DNA of 43,501 nt, from NCBI RefSeq assembly GCF_004801855.1, contig NZ_SSTC01000036.1:1-43501 (forward strand), given 5' to 3'. Positions 27,110-35,356 of the stretch are shown here, in pieces. The DNA comes from Pseudomonas sp. A-1. GTDB taxonomy: Bacteria; Pseudomonadota; Gammaproteobacteria; Pseudomonadales; Pseudomonadaceae. How positions within the stretch are numbered: the stretch's first letter is position 1; each line of letters begins with the position of its first letter. Position numbers and translations under genes: made by a program. The notes beneath the pieces were generated by a model that ran no database searches, was not told the DNA's origin, and saw only the letters and a list, made by a program, of their open reading frames with translations.

Positions 27110-28330
27110 TCACGTGCCCTTAGGCGGCGCAGTGACAGGCGGAGCCGGCAGAGGGGGCGCAGGCGCAGCGGATGCAATCCCCATCGACGTAGCGGGAGCA
27201 GGCGGGAGCGTTCCAGGGCAGTAAACGAGGGATTGCCAATGGCGGAAACGCAGCTCGACAACGCAGGCGGTCTTGACCTGGACGGTGTAGCCGAGTCGCT
27301 GGAGTTCCTGGCCGGTCTGGACGAAGGATCGCCCGTCGCGTGCCACTTCGATCAGCACGACCTGGCGCTGGTGATCGACGCTAGAGACGACGCCGCGAAC
27401 CTTGAGAGCATGAGCGGCAAAGGGATGCTCTAGCCGATCAGCAGGCGCAACGCCTTGGCCAGCAGCCACAGCACGGCCAGCCACACCAGGAGAAACACCA
27501 GGAGACGCACCAGAATGCGCCCCAGACGACGAAGCACCCACAGCAGAGGGGGCAGAAACGGGCGAACCAGAAAGCACGCCAGGGACTTTGCTAGAAGCCA
27601 GATAGAAACCAACCAGGGCAATAAATACCAGGAGGCCAAGAACCTTAGGCGAGAGAAAAAGGTTTTTGCCCGCAGTGGTATCTTGGACGACGCCGGTTGC
27701 GGTGGATTGATAGAGCCTGAAGGTTTCATCTTTGATTTTCTTTATTTCGACAATTGAAGAACCGTCCATTGAAGGACGGTTGTCCTGTGCATCGTGCATC
27801 GCTTCCTTGTAGCGACCACTAATGCCAATTACCGCCAAGTTGGAATGCAAATAGGCTTTCTCACAAGTAAGGCGGATATCATCGCGGATATACCTAATAT
27901 TAGGAGTAGTTAGGACAATATCCCAGTTCCAATGACGATGACGGGTCCACGCATCAAGCCAGCCGGTTGGCCGATCCGCTTTTTTCGCCGCCTCAAGACC
28001 ACCCGGATAATCAAAAACTTCCAAATCCTTTTCCCGCCAGCTCTTGGGGAAAAGAATTTGCGTTTCATCGAAAATCAGGAAAGCACCGCGCGGAGCCCAC
28101 TTGAACCATTCGCGCATCTTGCCGAGGTCTTCGGTCGATTCCATGGAAAGGTTTATAACTTCCACAGTGTCAGGACAATCGGGAAAGACACGCCGAACAG
28201 ATTCAAGCGTAAAGCCACGAATATTGGTGATGATGACGCGCCCTGCCTTGATAGCAGGGATCGCATCATCCTGAATTGCTCCAGAAGTCTTATAGGAGCC
28301 ATTGGGGCCGTGGTGGATTTTGATGGACAT
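27110..28330 (-). CDS. zot: Zot-like phage assembly ATPase (pI type)
   Basis: 406 residues. Cytoplasmic Zot ATPase domain starts [16 protein letters not shown] (P-loop) with the Walker B-like [11 protein letters not shown] and the conserved [17 protein letters not shown]. One transmembrane helix ([17 protein letters not shown]) is followed by a periplasmic part rich in Ala, Ser and Gly. It extrudes the phage through the membrane with the host or phage secretin; no secretin gene is present in this prophage, as is usual for Pf phages. Despite the name, no toxin activity should be assumed. Ends beside the left origin-like region. Confidence 0.92.
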   Translation of the reverse strand: MSIKIHHGPNGSYKTSGAIQDDAIPAIKAGRVIITNIRGFTLESVRRVFPDCPDTVEVINLSMESTEDLGKMREWFKWAPRGAFLIFDETQILFPKSWREKDLEVFDYPGGLEAAKKADRPTGWLDAWTRHRHWNWDIVLTTPNIRYIRDDIRLTCEKAYLHSNLAVIGISGRYKEAMHDAQDNRPSMDGSSIVEIKKIKDETFRLYQSTATGVVQDTTAGKNLFLSPKVLGLLVFIALVGFYLASSKVPGVLSGSPVSAPSAVGASSSGAHSGASPGVSPGVAGRAVAAGQGVAPADRLEHPFAAHALKVRGVVSSVDHQRQVVLIEVARDGRSFVQTGQELQRLGYTVQVKTACVVELRFRHWQSLVYCPGTLPPAPATSMGIASAAPAPPLPAPPVTAPPKGT

Positions 28331-28331
28331 G

Positions 28332-28700
28332 TTATCGACCTATGAATGGAACGAAGCGCATGGCGAGCTTGGTGGGAATAGCGCTTAAAATTACAGTAAT
28401 GGCCTGTGGAACACCGAAGAAATCCAGTGTAGAACGAACATTGGAAGGAATGGAGTTATAGGCAGACTCAACGCGGGAAGAAAAGTTAAGGTCTGCAAAG
28501 ATATCCTGAACAACTTCCTTAGCCACTTCAAGGCAAAGAACAGTCGCCTTGAGATAAGCATAAATAGCGGCCTTGGTAAGAACCACCAAGAAATCCTTTA
28601 GAAGCTGATATATACCTTCATTGATCCAATCCCAACCAGCCTGAAAAAACTGAGTTGCTGTATCAAAAAAAGCAGAGATAAAGGAGAGGTCAATAATCAT
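28332..28700 (-). CDS. Minor coat protein, DUF2523 family (pVI-like)
   Basis: 122 residues with hydrophobic stretches such as [38 protein letters not shown] and the C-terminal [18 protein letters not shown]. The size, place between coaA and zot, and ending match the DUF2523/pVI proteins that cap the filament end in inoviruses. Starts 1 bp after coaA stop and ends 1 bp before zot start, so tightly coupled. Confidence 0.85.
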   Translation of the reverse strand: MIIDLSFISAFFDTATQFFQAGWDWINEGIYQLLKDFLVVLTKAAIYAYLKATVLCLEVAKEVVQDIFADLNFSSRVESAYNSIPSNVRSTLDFFGVPQAITVILSAIPTKLAMRFVPFIGR

Positions 28701-28701
28701 G

Positions 28702-29997
28702 TTAATCCCTCACAAAAATAATGAAGAAAGCAATCAAAGCGGCAACAAACAAGAGAATAGTCTTGATAATTGCCAAGGAACCCTCATACGGAGTAAGACA
28801 AAGCGAGAAGCGAGAGCCAAGAACAGTTATGGAATCGCAAGGCAAAGAACCAGAGCCACCGGAAAGAGTAGGAGAAGAAGAAGCGGTAAAGGTGGATTTG
28901 ATATCAGCAACAACGTCCCGGAGTTCCTGCTGGGCTTCATCGACCTTTTCATCCCAATCGGCGGCAGAGTCGTCAAAATTGCCAAGGGCAGGCTCGACAA
29001 GCTGGGAACCGGAGCCACCGATAACGGTTATTTCGTCACCACCTTCGCCACCACTACCAGAACCGTTGCCAGTGCCATCGGAAGGCTTTCCGCAGTTCGG
29101 CCCGGAGCAACTGGTGGTGTTTGAGGTGACGTTACCGGCAGGGTCGGTAACGACTACGGTCGTGTTGGTGGTGCTGGTGGTGTTGCAAGAACCAACAGTG
29201 CAATAGGTGTTGTTGGTGGTCTTGCTGGTGGTGGTGGTAACCGAACCATCGGCATTGGTCTTTTTGGTGGTCACCGTAGTGGTGTCATTGACCGAACTGG
29301 ACGGATTGGGCGAAGGGGCAGAGCCGGCATCGGCAGTGCCCGGCTGGACCTTGGTGGTGGTGTCTACACAGGTTTGCGACTGGCCATCGGCGGTAGATAT
29401 CCAGGAGCCGCAATTGCTGTCCTTGTCCTCGGTCGGCGGAGCGGGGGGAGGCGTTGGGGAATCAGCGTTGGACAGATCACCAGGGGAGCCGGCTTGGCAT
29501 TGGCTGCCCGAGTAATTCAAGGACCCGGAGCACTTGTAGGTTCCGGGCTCGCCGGCAAAGACGCGGCAAGTAACACCGGAAACAATGCCGTCGCAACCGC
29601 CCTGACAGCCGGTGTTAGCAGTGCCGGAAAGCTTGCCGGACATGAAGAAAAACGAATCACCGATAGTGCCAGAGCGCGTGAAAGAAGACGAAGTGCCGGA
29701 CTTGGCATAGCAGGGGTCGGTGTTGGTGCAACCGCCATTCGTGGAGTTCCAGGCGGTGCCGGCATCACACACGGAGCCGGTCTTATATACCGTCTTCGAG
29801 GTGTAGCAGTTGCCACGGATGTCATATTGACAGCAAGTGGCAACGGAATCACTGATAGAGACAGAGCCAACCAGCGAATAGCTACCACAGGCAGCCTTTG
29901 CAGTGGGGTAAGTACCGGAACCCGCTTGCGGCCCCCATGTTATGGCAGCGAAGGAATAGGCCGGCAGGGCGAGCAAGAGAAGCAGGAGCAAGCGCAT
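28702..29997 (-). CDS. coaA: Minor coat / receptor-adsorption protein (CoaA, pIII-like)
   Basis: 431 residues with a Sec signal (LLLLLLLALPAYSFA), an N-terminal Cys-rich domain (GTYPTAKAACGSY, ATCCQYDIRGNCYTS, CDAGTAWNSTNGGC), a Gly/Thr/Ser-rich low-complexity middle (TTVTTKKTNADGSVTTTTS, NGSGSGGEGGDE) and a C-terminal membrane anchor (IIKTILLFVAALIAFFIIF). This is the pIII layout: adsorption domains, flexible linker, anchor. It probably binds the host pilus or other receptor. The ATG at 29997 is preferred to a TTG at 30009. It follows the phage's central terminator. Confidence 0.85.
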   Translation of the reverse strand: MRLLLLLLLALPAYSFAAITWGPQAGSGTYPTAKAACGSYSLVGSVSISDSVATCCQYDIRGNCYTSKTVYKTGSVCDAGTAWNSTNGGCTNTDPCYAKSGTSSSFTRSGTIGDSFFFMSGKLSGTANTGCQGGCDGIVSGVTCRVFAGEPGTYKCSGSLNYSGSQCQAGSPGDLSNADSPTPPPAPPTEDKDSNCGSWISTADGQSQTCVDTTTKVQPGTADAGSAPSPNPSSSVNDTTTVTTKKTNADGSVTTTTSKTTNNTYCTVGSCNTTSTTNTTVVVTDPAGNVTSNTTSCSGPNCGKPSDGTGNGSGSGGEGGDEITVIGGSGSQLVEPALGNFDDSAADWDEKVDEAQQELRDVVADIKSTFTASSSPTLSGGSGSLPCDSITVLGSRFSLCLTPYEGSLAIIKTILLFVAALIAFFIIFVRD

Positions 29998-30011
29998 AGA
30001 AATGCCCAATG

Positions 30012-30035
30012 AAAAAGGGGCCTTGCGGCCCCTTT
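30012..30035 (-). terminator. Central phage terminator after coaB
   Basis: Nine-bp stem (AAAGGGGCC / GGCCCCTTT) with a GCAA loop and a run of five T on the minus strand. It lies between the major coat gene and coaA, where filamentous phages usually stop the abundant coat transcripts and let only part of the transcription pass to coaA and zot. Confidence 0.85.
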
Positions 30036-30121
30036 GTTGTCAAAGGTACTCAGCAGACCTGAAGCCCTGCACGAAGGCCCCCGCAGCGAGTACACCCAGC
30101 AGGAGAGACCAGATCACGCGG

Positions 30122-30355
30122 TCAGATCTTGCGGATGATGCCGATGATGAGGCCGATCACCACCAGGGCAGCGACAGCGGCGACGACGTAGCCACCGACG
30201 GTTTCGGCATCACCGACGCTGGCATCGATCGCGGTTTCGACGGCCGAGGTATCGACAGCCGCGAAGGCGGAATTCGCGGCGACGAAGCCGGTAAGGCCGA
30301 TGCAGGTGTTGCGGAAGGACGGAACCGGGTTGAACTTCTGGAGCATTTTTTTCAT
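30122..30355 (-). CDS. coaB: Major coat protein (pVIII-like)
   Basis: 77-residue precursor. Signal peptide of about 32 residues (MKKMLQKFNP ... NSAFA) and mature coat of 45: start AVDTSAVETAIDASVGDAET, hydrophobic core VGGYVVAAVAALVVIGLIIG and basic end IIRKI. It resembles the Pf1 coat protein in size, DTSAVE start and basic C-terminus that touches the DNA. Thousands of copies coat the virion. AGGTG ribosome site upstream. Confidence 0.93.
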   Translation of the reverse strand: MKKMLQKFNPVPSFRNTCIGLTGFVAANSAFAAVDTSAVETAIDASVGDAETVGGYVVAAVAALVVIGLIIGIIRKI

Positions 30356-30359
30356 GAAA

Positions 30360-30614
30360 TCACCTATTTTTGAGTTTGCGCAGTTGCGCGACGATTAGGC
30401 CGATGCCGAAGCCAGTGGCGAACAACGACAACGTGCCGAGAAAACCGATCTTAAAAAGATCGGCAGAAAAACCACCCTGGACCAACAGATCGAGGTGCCC
30501 GGAAACCTCGGGCGGCAAAACGTAACCTTGAACCCATTCGAACGTGTTGCAGCCGAGGGAACCATCCTGATGAGTTACCCAGGAGCGGCAAACTTGAATG
30601 AATTCGACAGCCAT
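30360..30614 (-). CDS. Small phage coat / membrane protein
   Basis: 84 residues: an N-terminal soluble part (FIQVCRSWVTHQDGSLGCNTFEW, two Cys, split here only for length) and one transmembrane helix near the C-terminus (IGFLGTLSLFATGFGIGLIV) followed by a basic tail. Position directly before coaB is that of a small Pf-phage virion protein. It is likely a minor coat protein (pVII/pIX type), but not proven. Confidence 0.7.
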   Translation of the reverse strand: MAVEFIQVCRSWVTHQDGSLGCNTFEWVQGYVLPPEVSGHLDLLVQGGFSADLFKIGFLGTLSLFATGFGIGLIVAQLRKLKNR

Positions 30615-30619
30615 GAGCG

Positions 30620-30964
30620 TTACGCCTTGGCAGGTTCAGCAGGCTTGCTGACCTGACCAGGCTGATTCGGTTGAACGGGACGATGCTGTACGGGCTCGAT
30701 ATGTAGCACCACGTTCTTGGTGGACTGTTTGCCGCCTCGCTCGGTCTCGACATGCAGACGGACCATCTGGCCGAGCTGAAGGGCTCGAGTCGCCGCGAAA
30801 ACCTCGTCTGCACACTCCTCGCGAATGGGCATGGTCATAATCGAGGCAATGGTTTCGGTTTGGTTATCGGGCTCTTCGCCTACGAAGACCTTAGCATAAA
30901 CCTTGTCATCGACTTTGGTGACTTGGACACCGAGGATCGGAAGTTCCATAGTAAATCGTGCCAT
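30620..30964 (-). CDS. Phage single-stranded DNA-binding protein (gVp-like)
   Basis: 114 residues, beta-rich OB-like fold with a Pro/Gln-rich tail (HRPVQPNQPGQVSKPAEPAKA). Strands ELPILGVQVTKVDDKVYAKVF and ALQLGQMVRLHVETERGG fit the Pf1/Pf4 gene V protein that coats the plus strand before assembly and represses early genes. GAGGA lies upstream of the ATG. It is followed after 5 bp by the small coat gene. Confidence 0.82.
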   Translation of the reverse strand: MARFTMELPILGVQVTKVDDKVYAKVFVGEEPDNQTETIASIMTMPIREECADEVFAATRALQLGQMVRLHVETERGGKQSTKNVVLHIEPVQHRPVQPNQPGQVSKPAEPAKA

Positions 30965-30988
30965 TTGCTTTTCCTCACTTTCGCGCTT

Positions 30989-31105
30989 TTATTCGCGCTT
31001 ATGGTTTTTGAAGCATTCGGACGGCAGTCGGGAATACAGCCTTATCCCGAAATAGACTATCGCCATAGGTAATAGAACTATTAGCAGTGTTATCAGATAT
31101 TCCAT
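30989..31105 (-). CDS. 38-residue single-helix phage membrane protein
   Basis: A short frame read from the sequence: starts MEYLITLLIVLLPMAIVYFG, then a basic C-terminal tail with RLYSRLPSE and KNHKRE. AAGGGG lies 8 bp before the ATG, inside the right origin-like block. One hydrophobic helix plus basic end is the form of inovirus pVII/pIX minor tip proteins. It lies 24 bp before the ssDNA-binding gene and is probably in the same transcript. Confidence 0.7.
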   Translation of the reverse strand: MEYLITLLIVLLPMAIVYFGIRLYSRLPSECFKNHKRE

Positions 31106-31475
31106 TTGGGCGACCCCTTACGGGGCGGGCTCTATTCGCTTCGCTCACGGAGCCAAATCAAAGATTTGTCTCCGCCCTTACGGGTAACGATCCCTGTCGC
31201 TCTTGCCCTCCGGGCGCTTAACTGCAACTGCATTAATGTCGGCTTCGCCGGCATTCTTAAGAGCAAGATCAAGATCGCTCCCTCTGGCTCTAGCTCTGGG
31301 CAGGGGGCCTGATCCCCTACCCGCCGCTTCTGCCTTCTGTCGCTTGTGGACCCTTGCGCCGTCAGGCATGGGGGGCAAGGGCTTCGCGAGTCGCTGCGCG
31401 ACCCTTGCCCCCCACGCCTGCCGTCGCTTAAGGGGCCACGCGACCGAAGGCGACAGCGACGGGCAGGGGATCAGG
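31106..31475. other. Phage intergenic region, right copy, with 168-bp near-palindrome
   Basis: No gene is visible between 31106 and 31470. Bases 31106-31215 repeat the block at 27006-27107 (shared opening TTGGGCGACCCC, shared 25 bp at 31180-31204, shared GCCCTCCGGGC hairpin). Bases 31308-31475 are an imperfect inverted repeat centred at 31391.5: outer arms 31308-31322 and 31461-31475, inner perfect stem GGGGGGCAAGGG / CCCTTGCCCCCC, small stems CAGGC/GCCTG and TCGCG/CGCGA. On single-stranded phage DNA this would fold into one long stem. It could be the packaging signal or the minus-strand origin. Confidence 0.8.
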
Positions 31476-31671
31476 GTTCAGGGGGTGACGGGAACCCGTC
31501 GGGAAAGCCGGCCTGAACCCACGCGGTCAGGACGGAACCGCCGAGGGTCCACAGGTCCGTTCCGCGCTTGATCGCTTCCTTTTGCAGTTCCAGGTACACC
31601 GAGGAGGGGGCGAAAACGTAGAAACGCTTTACCTTGTCCTCGACCTGTTCAACCCTCGAAGGAATTGCCAT
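31471..31671 (-). CDS. Small phage protein, possibly DNA-binding
   Basis: 66 residues starting MAIPSRVEQVEDKVKRFYVF, then SSVYLELQKEAIKRGTDLW and the tail PDGFPSPPEP. GTGAGGT lies about 8 bp before the ATG at 31671. The strand-helix-helix order (KRFYVFAP, ELQKEAIKRGT, GSVLTAWVQAG) is like a ribbon-helix-helix protein; this is a guess. It ends where the long palindrome begins. Confidence 0.7.
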   Translation of the reverse strand: MAIPSRVEQVEDKVKRFYVFAPSSVYLELQKEAIKRGTDLWTLGGSVLTAWVQAGFPDGFPSPPEP

Positions 31672-31688
31672 GGCTTTTACCTCACGCA

Positions 31689-31943
31689 CTAGTAATCAGG
31701 GCCGACAAACGGCGTGCCCTTTTCGTTCTTGATGACCGACCAGTAACGAGGCCGGCGCCCAGTGTTTGCCGAGTCGGGGGAATACGTTCCGCCTCGGATA
31801 AATACCGTCGAAGCTGACAAGCTGGACAGGTACGCGCTCGGGCTTGCAGTTCTTTTGCGATGCTCGCGATTGGACCAGCACACCGCACACCCGCAGCCGT
31901 CCAGGTGCGGAAGGCGCAGATACCGATTCAGATGCGGGTTCAT
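31689..31943 (-). CDS. Possible overlapping phage ORF with CxCxxC
   Basis: 84 residues, start ATG 31943 with AAGG 9 bp upstream; contains DGCGCAVCWSNREHRKR and ends NEKGTPFVGPDY. It overlaps the whole second half of 31696-32223 in another frame. By a hand count of 75 codons, G/C at third positions is about 69 percent in this frame and 61 percent in the longer frame, so composition does not decide between them. One or both may be real. Confidence 0.4.
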   Translation of the reverse strand: MNPHLNRYLRLPHLDGCGCAVCWSNREHRKRTASPSAYLSSLSASTVFIRGGTYSPDSANTGRRPRYWSVIKNEKGTPFVGPDY

Positions 31944-32223
31944 CCTGGAAAACCTTTTCAAATAAGGTAGGCGAAAGAGGCGCAGGCCGATAATGTTCCT
32001 TTATCGCGGACCAAGAATAGCCCTGAGCTGACATGGCGAACTTACAGCCAGCATCATAAAGGCGGCTCCACTCGTCTTGAGTAATCAGACCTACATGCCA
32101 AAGAGCAGTAATAGCCCCCCTGAATTCGGCCTCATATTCTTTGACCAAGTTGAAATGGCGACCACGAACGCGGCGAAGGTCACGCAAGCGCTGAGCAACT
32201 ACCCGAGCAACATTCCTGTCCAT
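31696..32223 (-). CDS. Phage protein of unknown function
   Basis: 175 residues beginning MDRNVARVVAQRLRDLRRVR, with a helical N-terminal half (EYEAEFRGAITALWHVGLIT, EWSRLYDAGCKFAMSAQGY). The C-terminal part is basic and proline-containing and overlaps another open frame. GGGAG lies 8 bp before the ATG at 32223; a TTG at 32229 would overlap the upstream gene. No family recognised. It lies in the early (regulatory) end of the prophage. Confidence 0.6.
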   Translation of the reverse strand: MDRNVARVVAQRLRDLRRVRGRHFNLVKEYEAEFRGAITALWHVGLITQDEWSRLYDAGCKFAMSAQGYSWSAIKEHYRPAPLSPTLFEKVFQDEPASESVSAPSAPGRLRVCGVLVQSRASQKNCKPERVPVQLVSFDGIYPRRNVFPRLGKHWAPASLLVGHQERKGHAVCRP

Positions 32224-32225
32224 AA

Positions 32226-32441
32226 TCAAATCTCCCTTTCTTCAAGTTGCTTGATGAGCAATGCGACATTGACCATCCGATGCTTGCCAATCCGAATCGT
32301 CGGCAAGTAACCCCGCTTGATCCAGCCGAGAACCGTTTCGTGGTCCTGCTCCATCCGAATCCAGTCGGCGAACTGTCGCCAGGGCATCACTGGCGGGGAG
32401 CCTGCCGGCAGCTCAAGCTGTTCGATGCCTTCCGTATCCAT
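32226..32441 (-). CDS. Excisionase-like small HTH protein
   Basis: 71 residues with a MerR/Xis-type winged helix: MPWRQFADWIRMEQDHETVL, GWIKRGYLPTIRIGKHRMVN, ending LLIKQLEERE. This is the form and place of the Pf4 excisionase/activator XisF4, next to the divergent repressor. It should bend DNA near att sites and/or switch on early phage genes. AAGGGG lies 6 bp before the ATG. Confidence 0.8.
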   Translation of the reverse strand: MDTEGIEQLELPAGSPPVMPWRQFADWIRMEQDHETVLGWIKRGYLPTIRIGKHRMVNVALLIKQLEEREI

Positions 32442-32498
32442 CGGGGACCCCTTACCATGTGACTAGCTGGACTTTGTTGGACTACATTTACCGCCTGA

Positions 32499-32542
32499 GT
32501 TGTAATATACAACAAATCAGGCTCAGTTGTACATTACAACTG
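32499..32542. promoter_or_regulatory. Two repressor operators in the phage switch region
   Basis: Two palindromes of form GTTGTA-NNN-TACAAC lie at 32499-32513 (spacer ATA) and 32526-32540 (spacer CAT; extended to 32524-32542 as CAG...CTG). Centres are 27 bp apart. They sit between the divergent xis-like and repressor genes in A/T-rich DNA, the normal place for lysogeny control sites. Confidence 0.82.
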
Positions 32543-32559
32543 TAATCTACTAGAACATT

Positions 32560-32832
32560 ATGGAATCAATAGACGACCGCGTTAGAACGCTTGTCGATAA
32601 GGCAGGCATCGACGAACTGGTGAAAAACACCAGCATCGGAGGCACACGCTGGCGAACGGTGCGTTACGACAAACGCACCAGGATCAGCACCCAAGAGGTC
32701 GGAGAGCTAACAAGGCTGTTTCCGCAGTACGCCCTTTGGCTGGCAAGTGGGGCGATCGCCCCAGAAGCAGGCCAGACCAGTCCGGAATACGACGAAGCCA
32801 ACCGAAACTTGACCAGTCAAAGCGCGGGATAG
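32560..32832 (+). CDS. Phage repressor (Pf4r-like)
   Basis: 90 residues: VRTLVDKAGIDELVKNTSIG, then RWRTVRYDKRTRISTQEVGE and LTRLFPQYALWLASGAIAP, a compact helix-turn-helix of the Pf repressor C type. It reads away from all other core phage genes and its start lies 18 bp after two palindromic operators, suggesting it represses the xis-like operon and controls itself. No clear ribosome site is seen before the ATG, so translation may be leaderless or weak. Confidence 0.82.
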   Translation: MESIDDRVRTLVDKAGIDELVKNTSIGGTRWRTVRYDKRTRISTQEVGELTRLFPQYALWLASGAIAPEAGQTSPEYDEANRNLTSQSAG

Positions 32833-32887
32833 CACTCACAAGGGAAGCGGCTAGGCGATGGTTTGCCCGAGGACGAGAAGACGAGTC

Positions 32888-33193
32888 ATGAAGAAAGGCG
32901 CGGTGGCGATTCTGCTGATGGCACTGGGAAGCCAGGCCATTGGAGCGGAGCAAGACGAAAGCTGGCTCACCCCCATAACGGATGCATTCACCGACCAAAT
33001 TATGAGGGGACTAGCTCAAGGAAAAGGCGGAATGGCAGAGCCTGCCCAGCAGCACCTGAAAAATCGAGAGATTGAAAAGAAAGAGGCTCAACGCTCCGAG
33101 CGCCGCACCGTGAAGGAGTGCATCAAGCCGGGCAACGTGATCGACGACGACGTCCAGGAGTGCGTCAGAGGCTACCGAGAACGCACATGGTAG
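32888..33193 (+). CDS. Small secreted protein downstream of the repressor
   Basis: 101 residues with a Sec signal (MKKGAVAILLMALGSQAIGA) and a charged, mainly helical mature part (NREIEKKEAQRSERRTVKEC) with two Cys about 15 residues apart (VKECIKPGN and VQECVRGY). It is transcribed with the repressor and so would be made in the lysogen, the usual place for a phage-encoded lysogenic or superinfection-exclusion factor. Function unknown. Confidence 0.72.
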   Translation: MKKGAVAILLMALGSQAIGAEQDESWLTPITDAFTDQIMRGLAQGKGGMAEPAQQHLKNREIEKKEAQRSERRTVKECIKPGNVIDDDVQECVRGYRERTW

Positions 33194-33200
33194 CCACCGA

Positions 33201-33247
33201 CCATAACGGCCCATAACGGCCCATAACTGTCGAAAAAGTGTCGAAAA
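33201..33247. repeat. Integrase arm-type repeats, right end
   Basis: Two and a half tandem copies of CCATAACGGC (10-bp period, 33201-33227) followed by TGTCGAAAAAGTGTCGAAAA (33228-33247), the same 20 bp as at 24568-24587. The block is about 100 bp from the right att site. One helical turn per repeat suits side-by-side protein binding. Confidence 0.6.
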
Positions 33248-33349
33248 CATAGCCCCACAATGCACAGCAATGGCCAGCAGCACCAACCGCAAACCCTTGA
33301 TTTTGCAGGCATAGACCGACACAGCGCCGCAATGGCCATGCCATAAATA

Positions 33350-33391
33350 GGGTTTGAAGCCCGGCCGCGCCACCGGGCGCGATTGCCTTCC
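33350..33391 (-). repeat. Right prophage attachment site (5' fragment of tRNA-Sec)
   Basis: Exact copy of 24474-24515. It is the displaced native 5' half of selC (nt 1-42), still joined to its original upstream DNA: on the minus strand it follows the selB stop by 42 bp. It lacks nt 43-96 and cannot form a tRNA. Confidence 0.92.
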
Positions 33392-33433
33392 CTGTCTCGC
33401 GGGCGGCGTGCCGGATTGGCATGCCAGTCGAAC

Positions 33434-35352
<1,919 letters not shown>

Positions 35353-35356
<4 letters not shown>

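Larger units (their letters stand above)
24474..33391. mobile_element. Pf-type filamentous prophage (inovirus) integrated in tRNA-Sec
   Basis: About 8.9 kb from one 42-bp repeat to the other. The gene order int-rep-[gap]-zot-DUF2523-coaA-terminator-coaB-small coat protein-ssb-small genes-xis-like | repressor matches the Pf1/Pf4 layout. Most phage genes read on the minus strand; the repressor and one secreted protein read the other way. All core functions are present (replication, integration, coat, assembly, control), so it may be intact. Base composition is clearly lower in GC than the host parts. No Phd/ParE-type toxin-antitoxin or RNA-level immunity gene is seen. Confidence 0.93.

Noticed and set aside
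27110-28330. Zot gene as an enterotoxin
   Set aside because: The Zot ATPase with one membrane helix is a standard inovirus assembly protein; nothing in the sequence shows toxin function.
30752-31072. Plus-strand frame over ssb
   Set aside because: Antisense to ssb and to the 38-residue gene, no ribosome site, against the direction of the module.
33201-33247. CRISPR-like array
   Set aside because: Units are only 9-11 bp, without spacers or cas genes; they fit protein-binding repeats near an att site.
33350-33391. Second tRNA gene or tRNA pseudogene formed by decay
   Set aside because: It is an exact 42-nt 5' fragment at the phage boundary, so an attachment-site copy.
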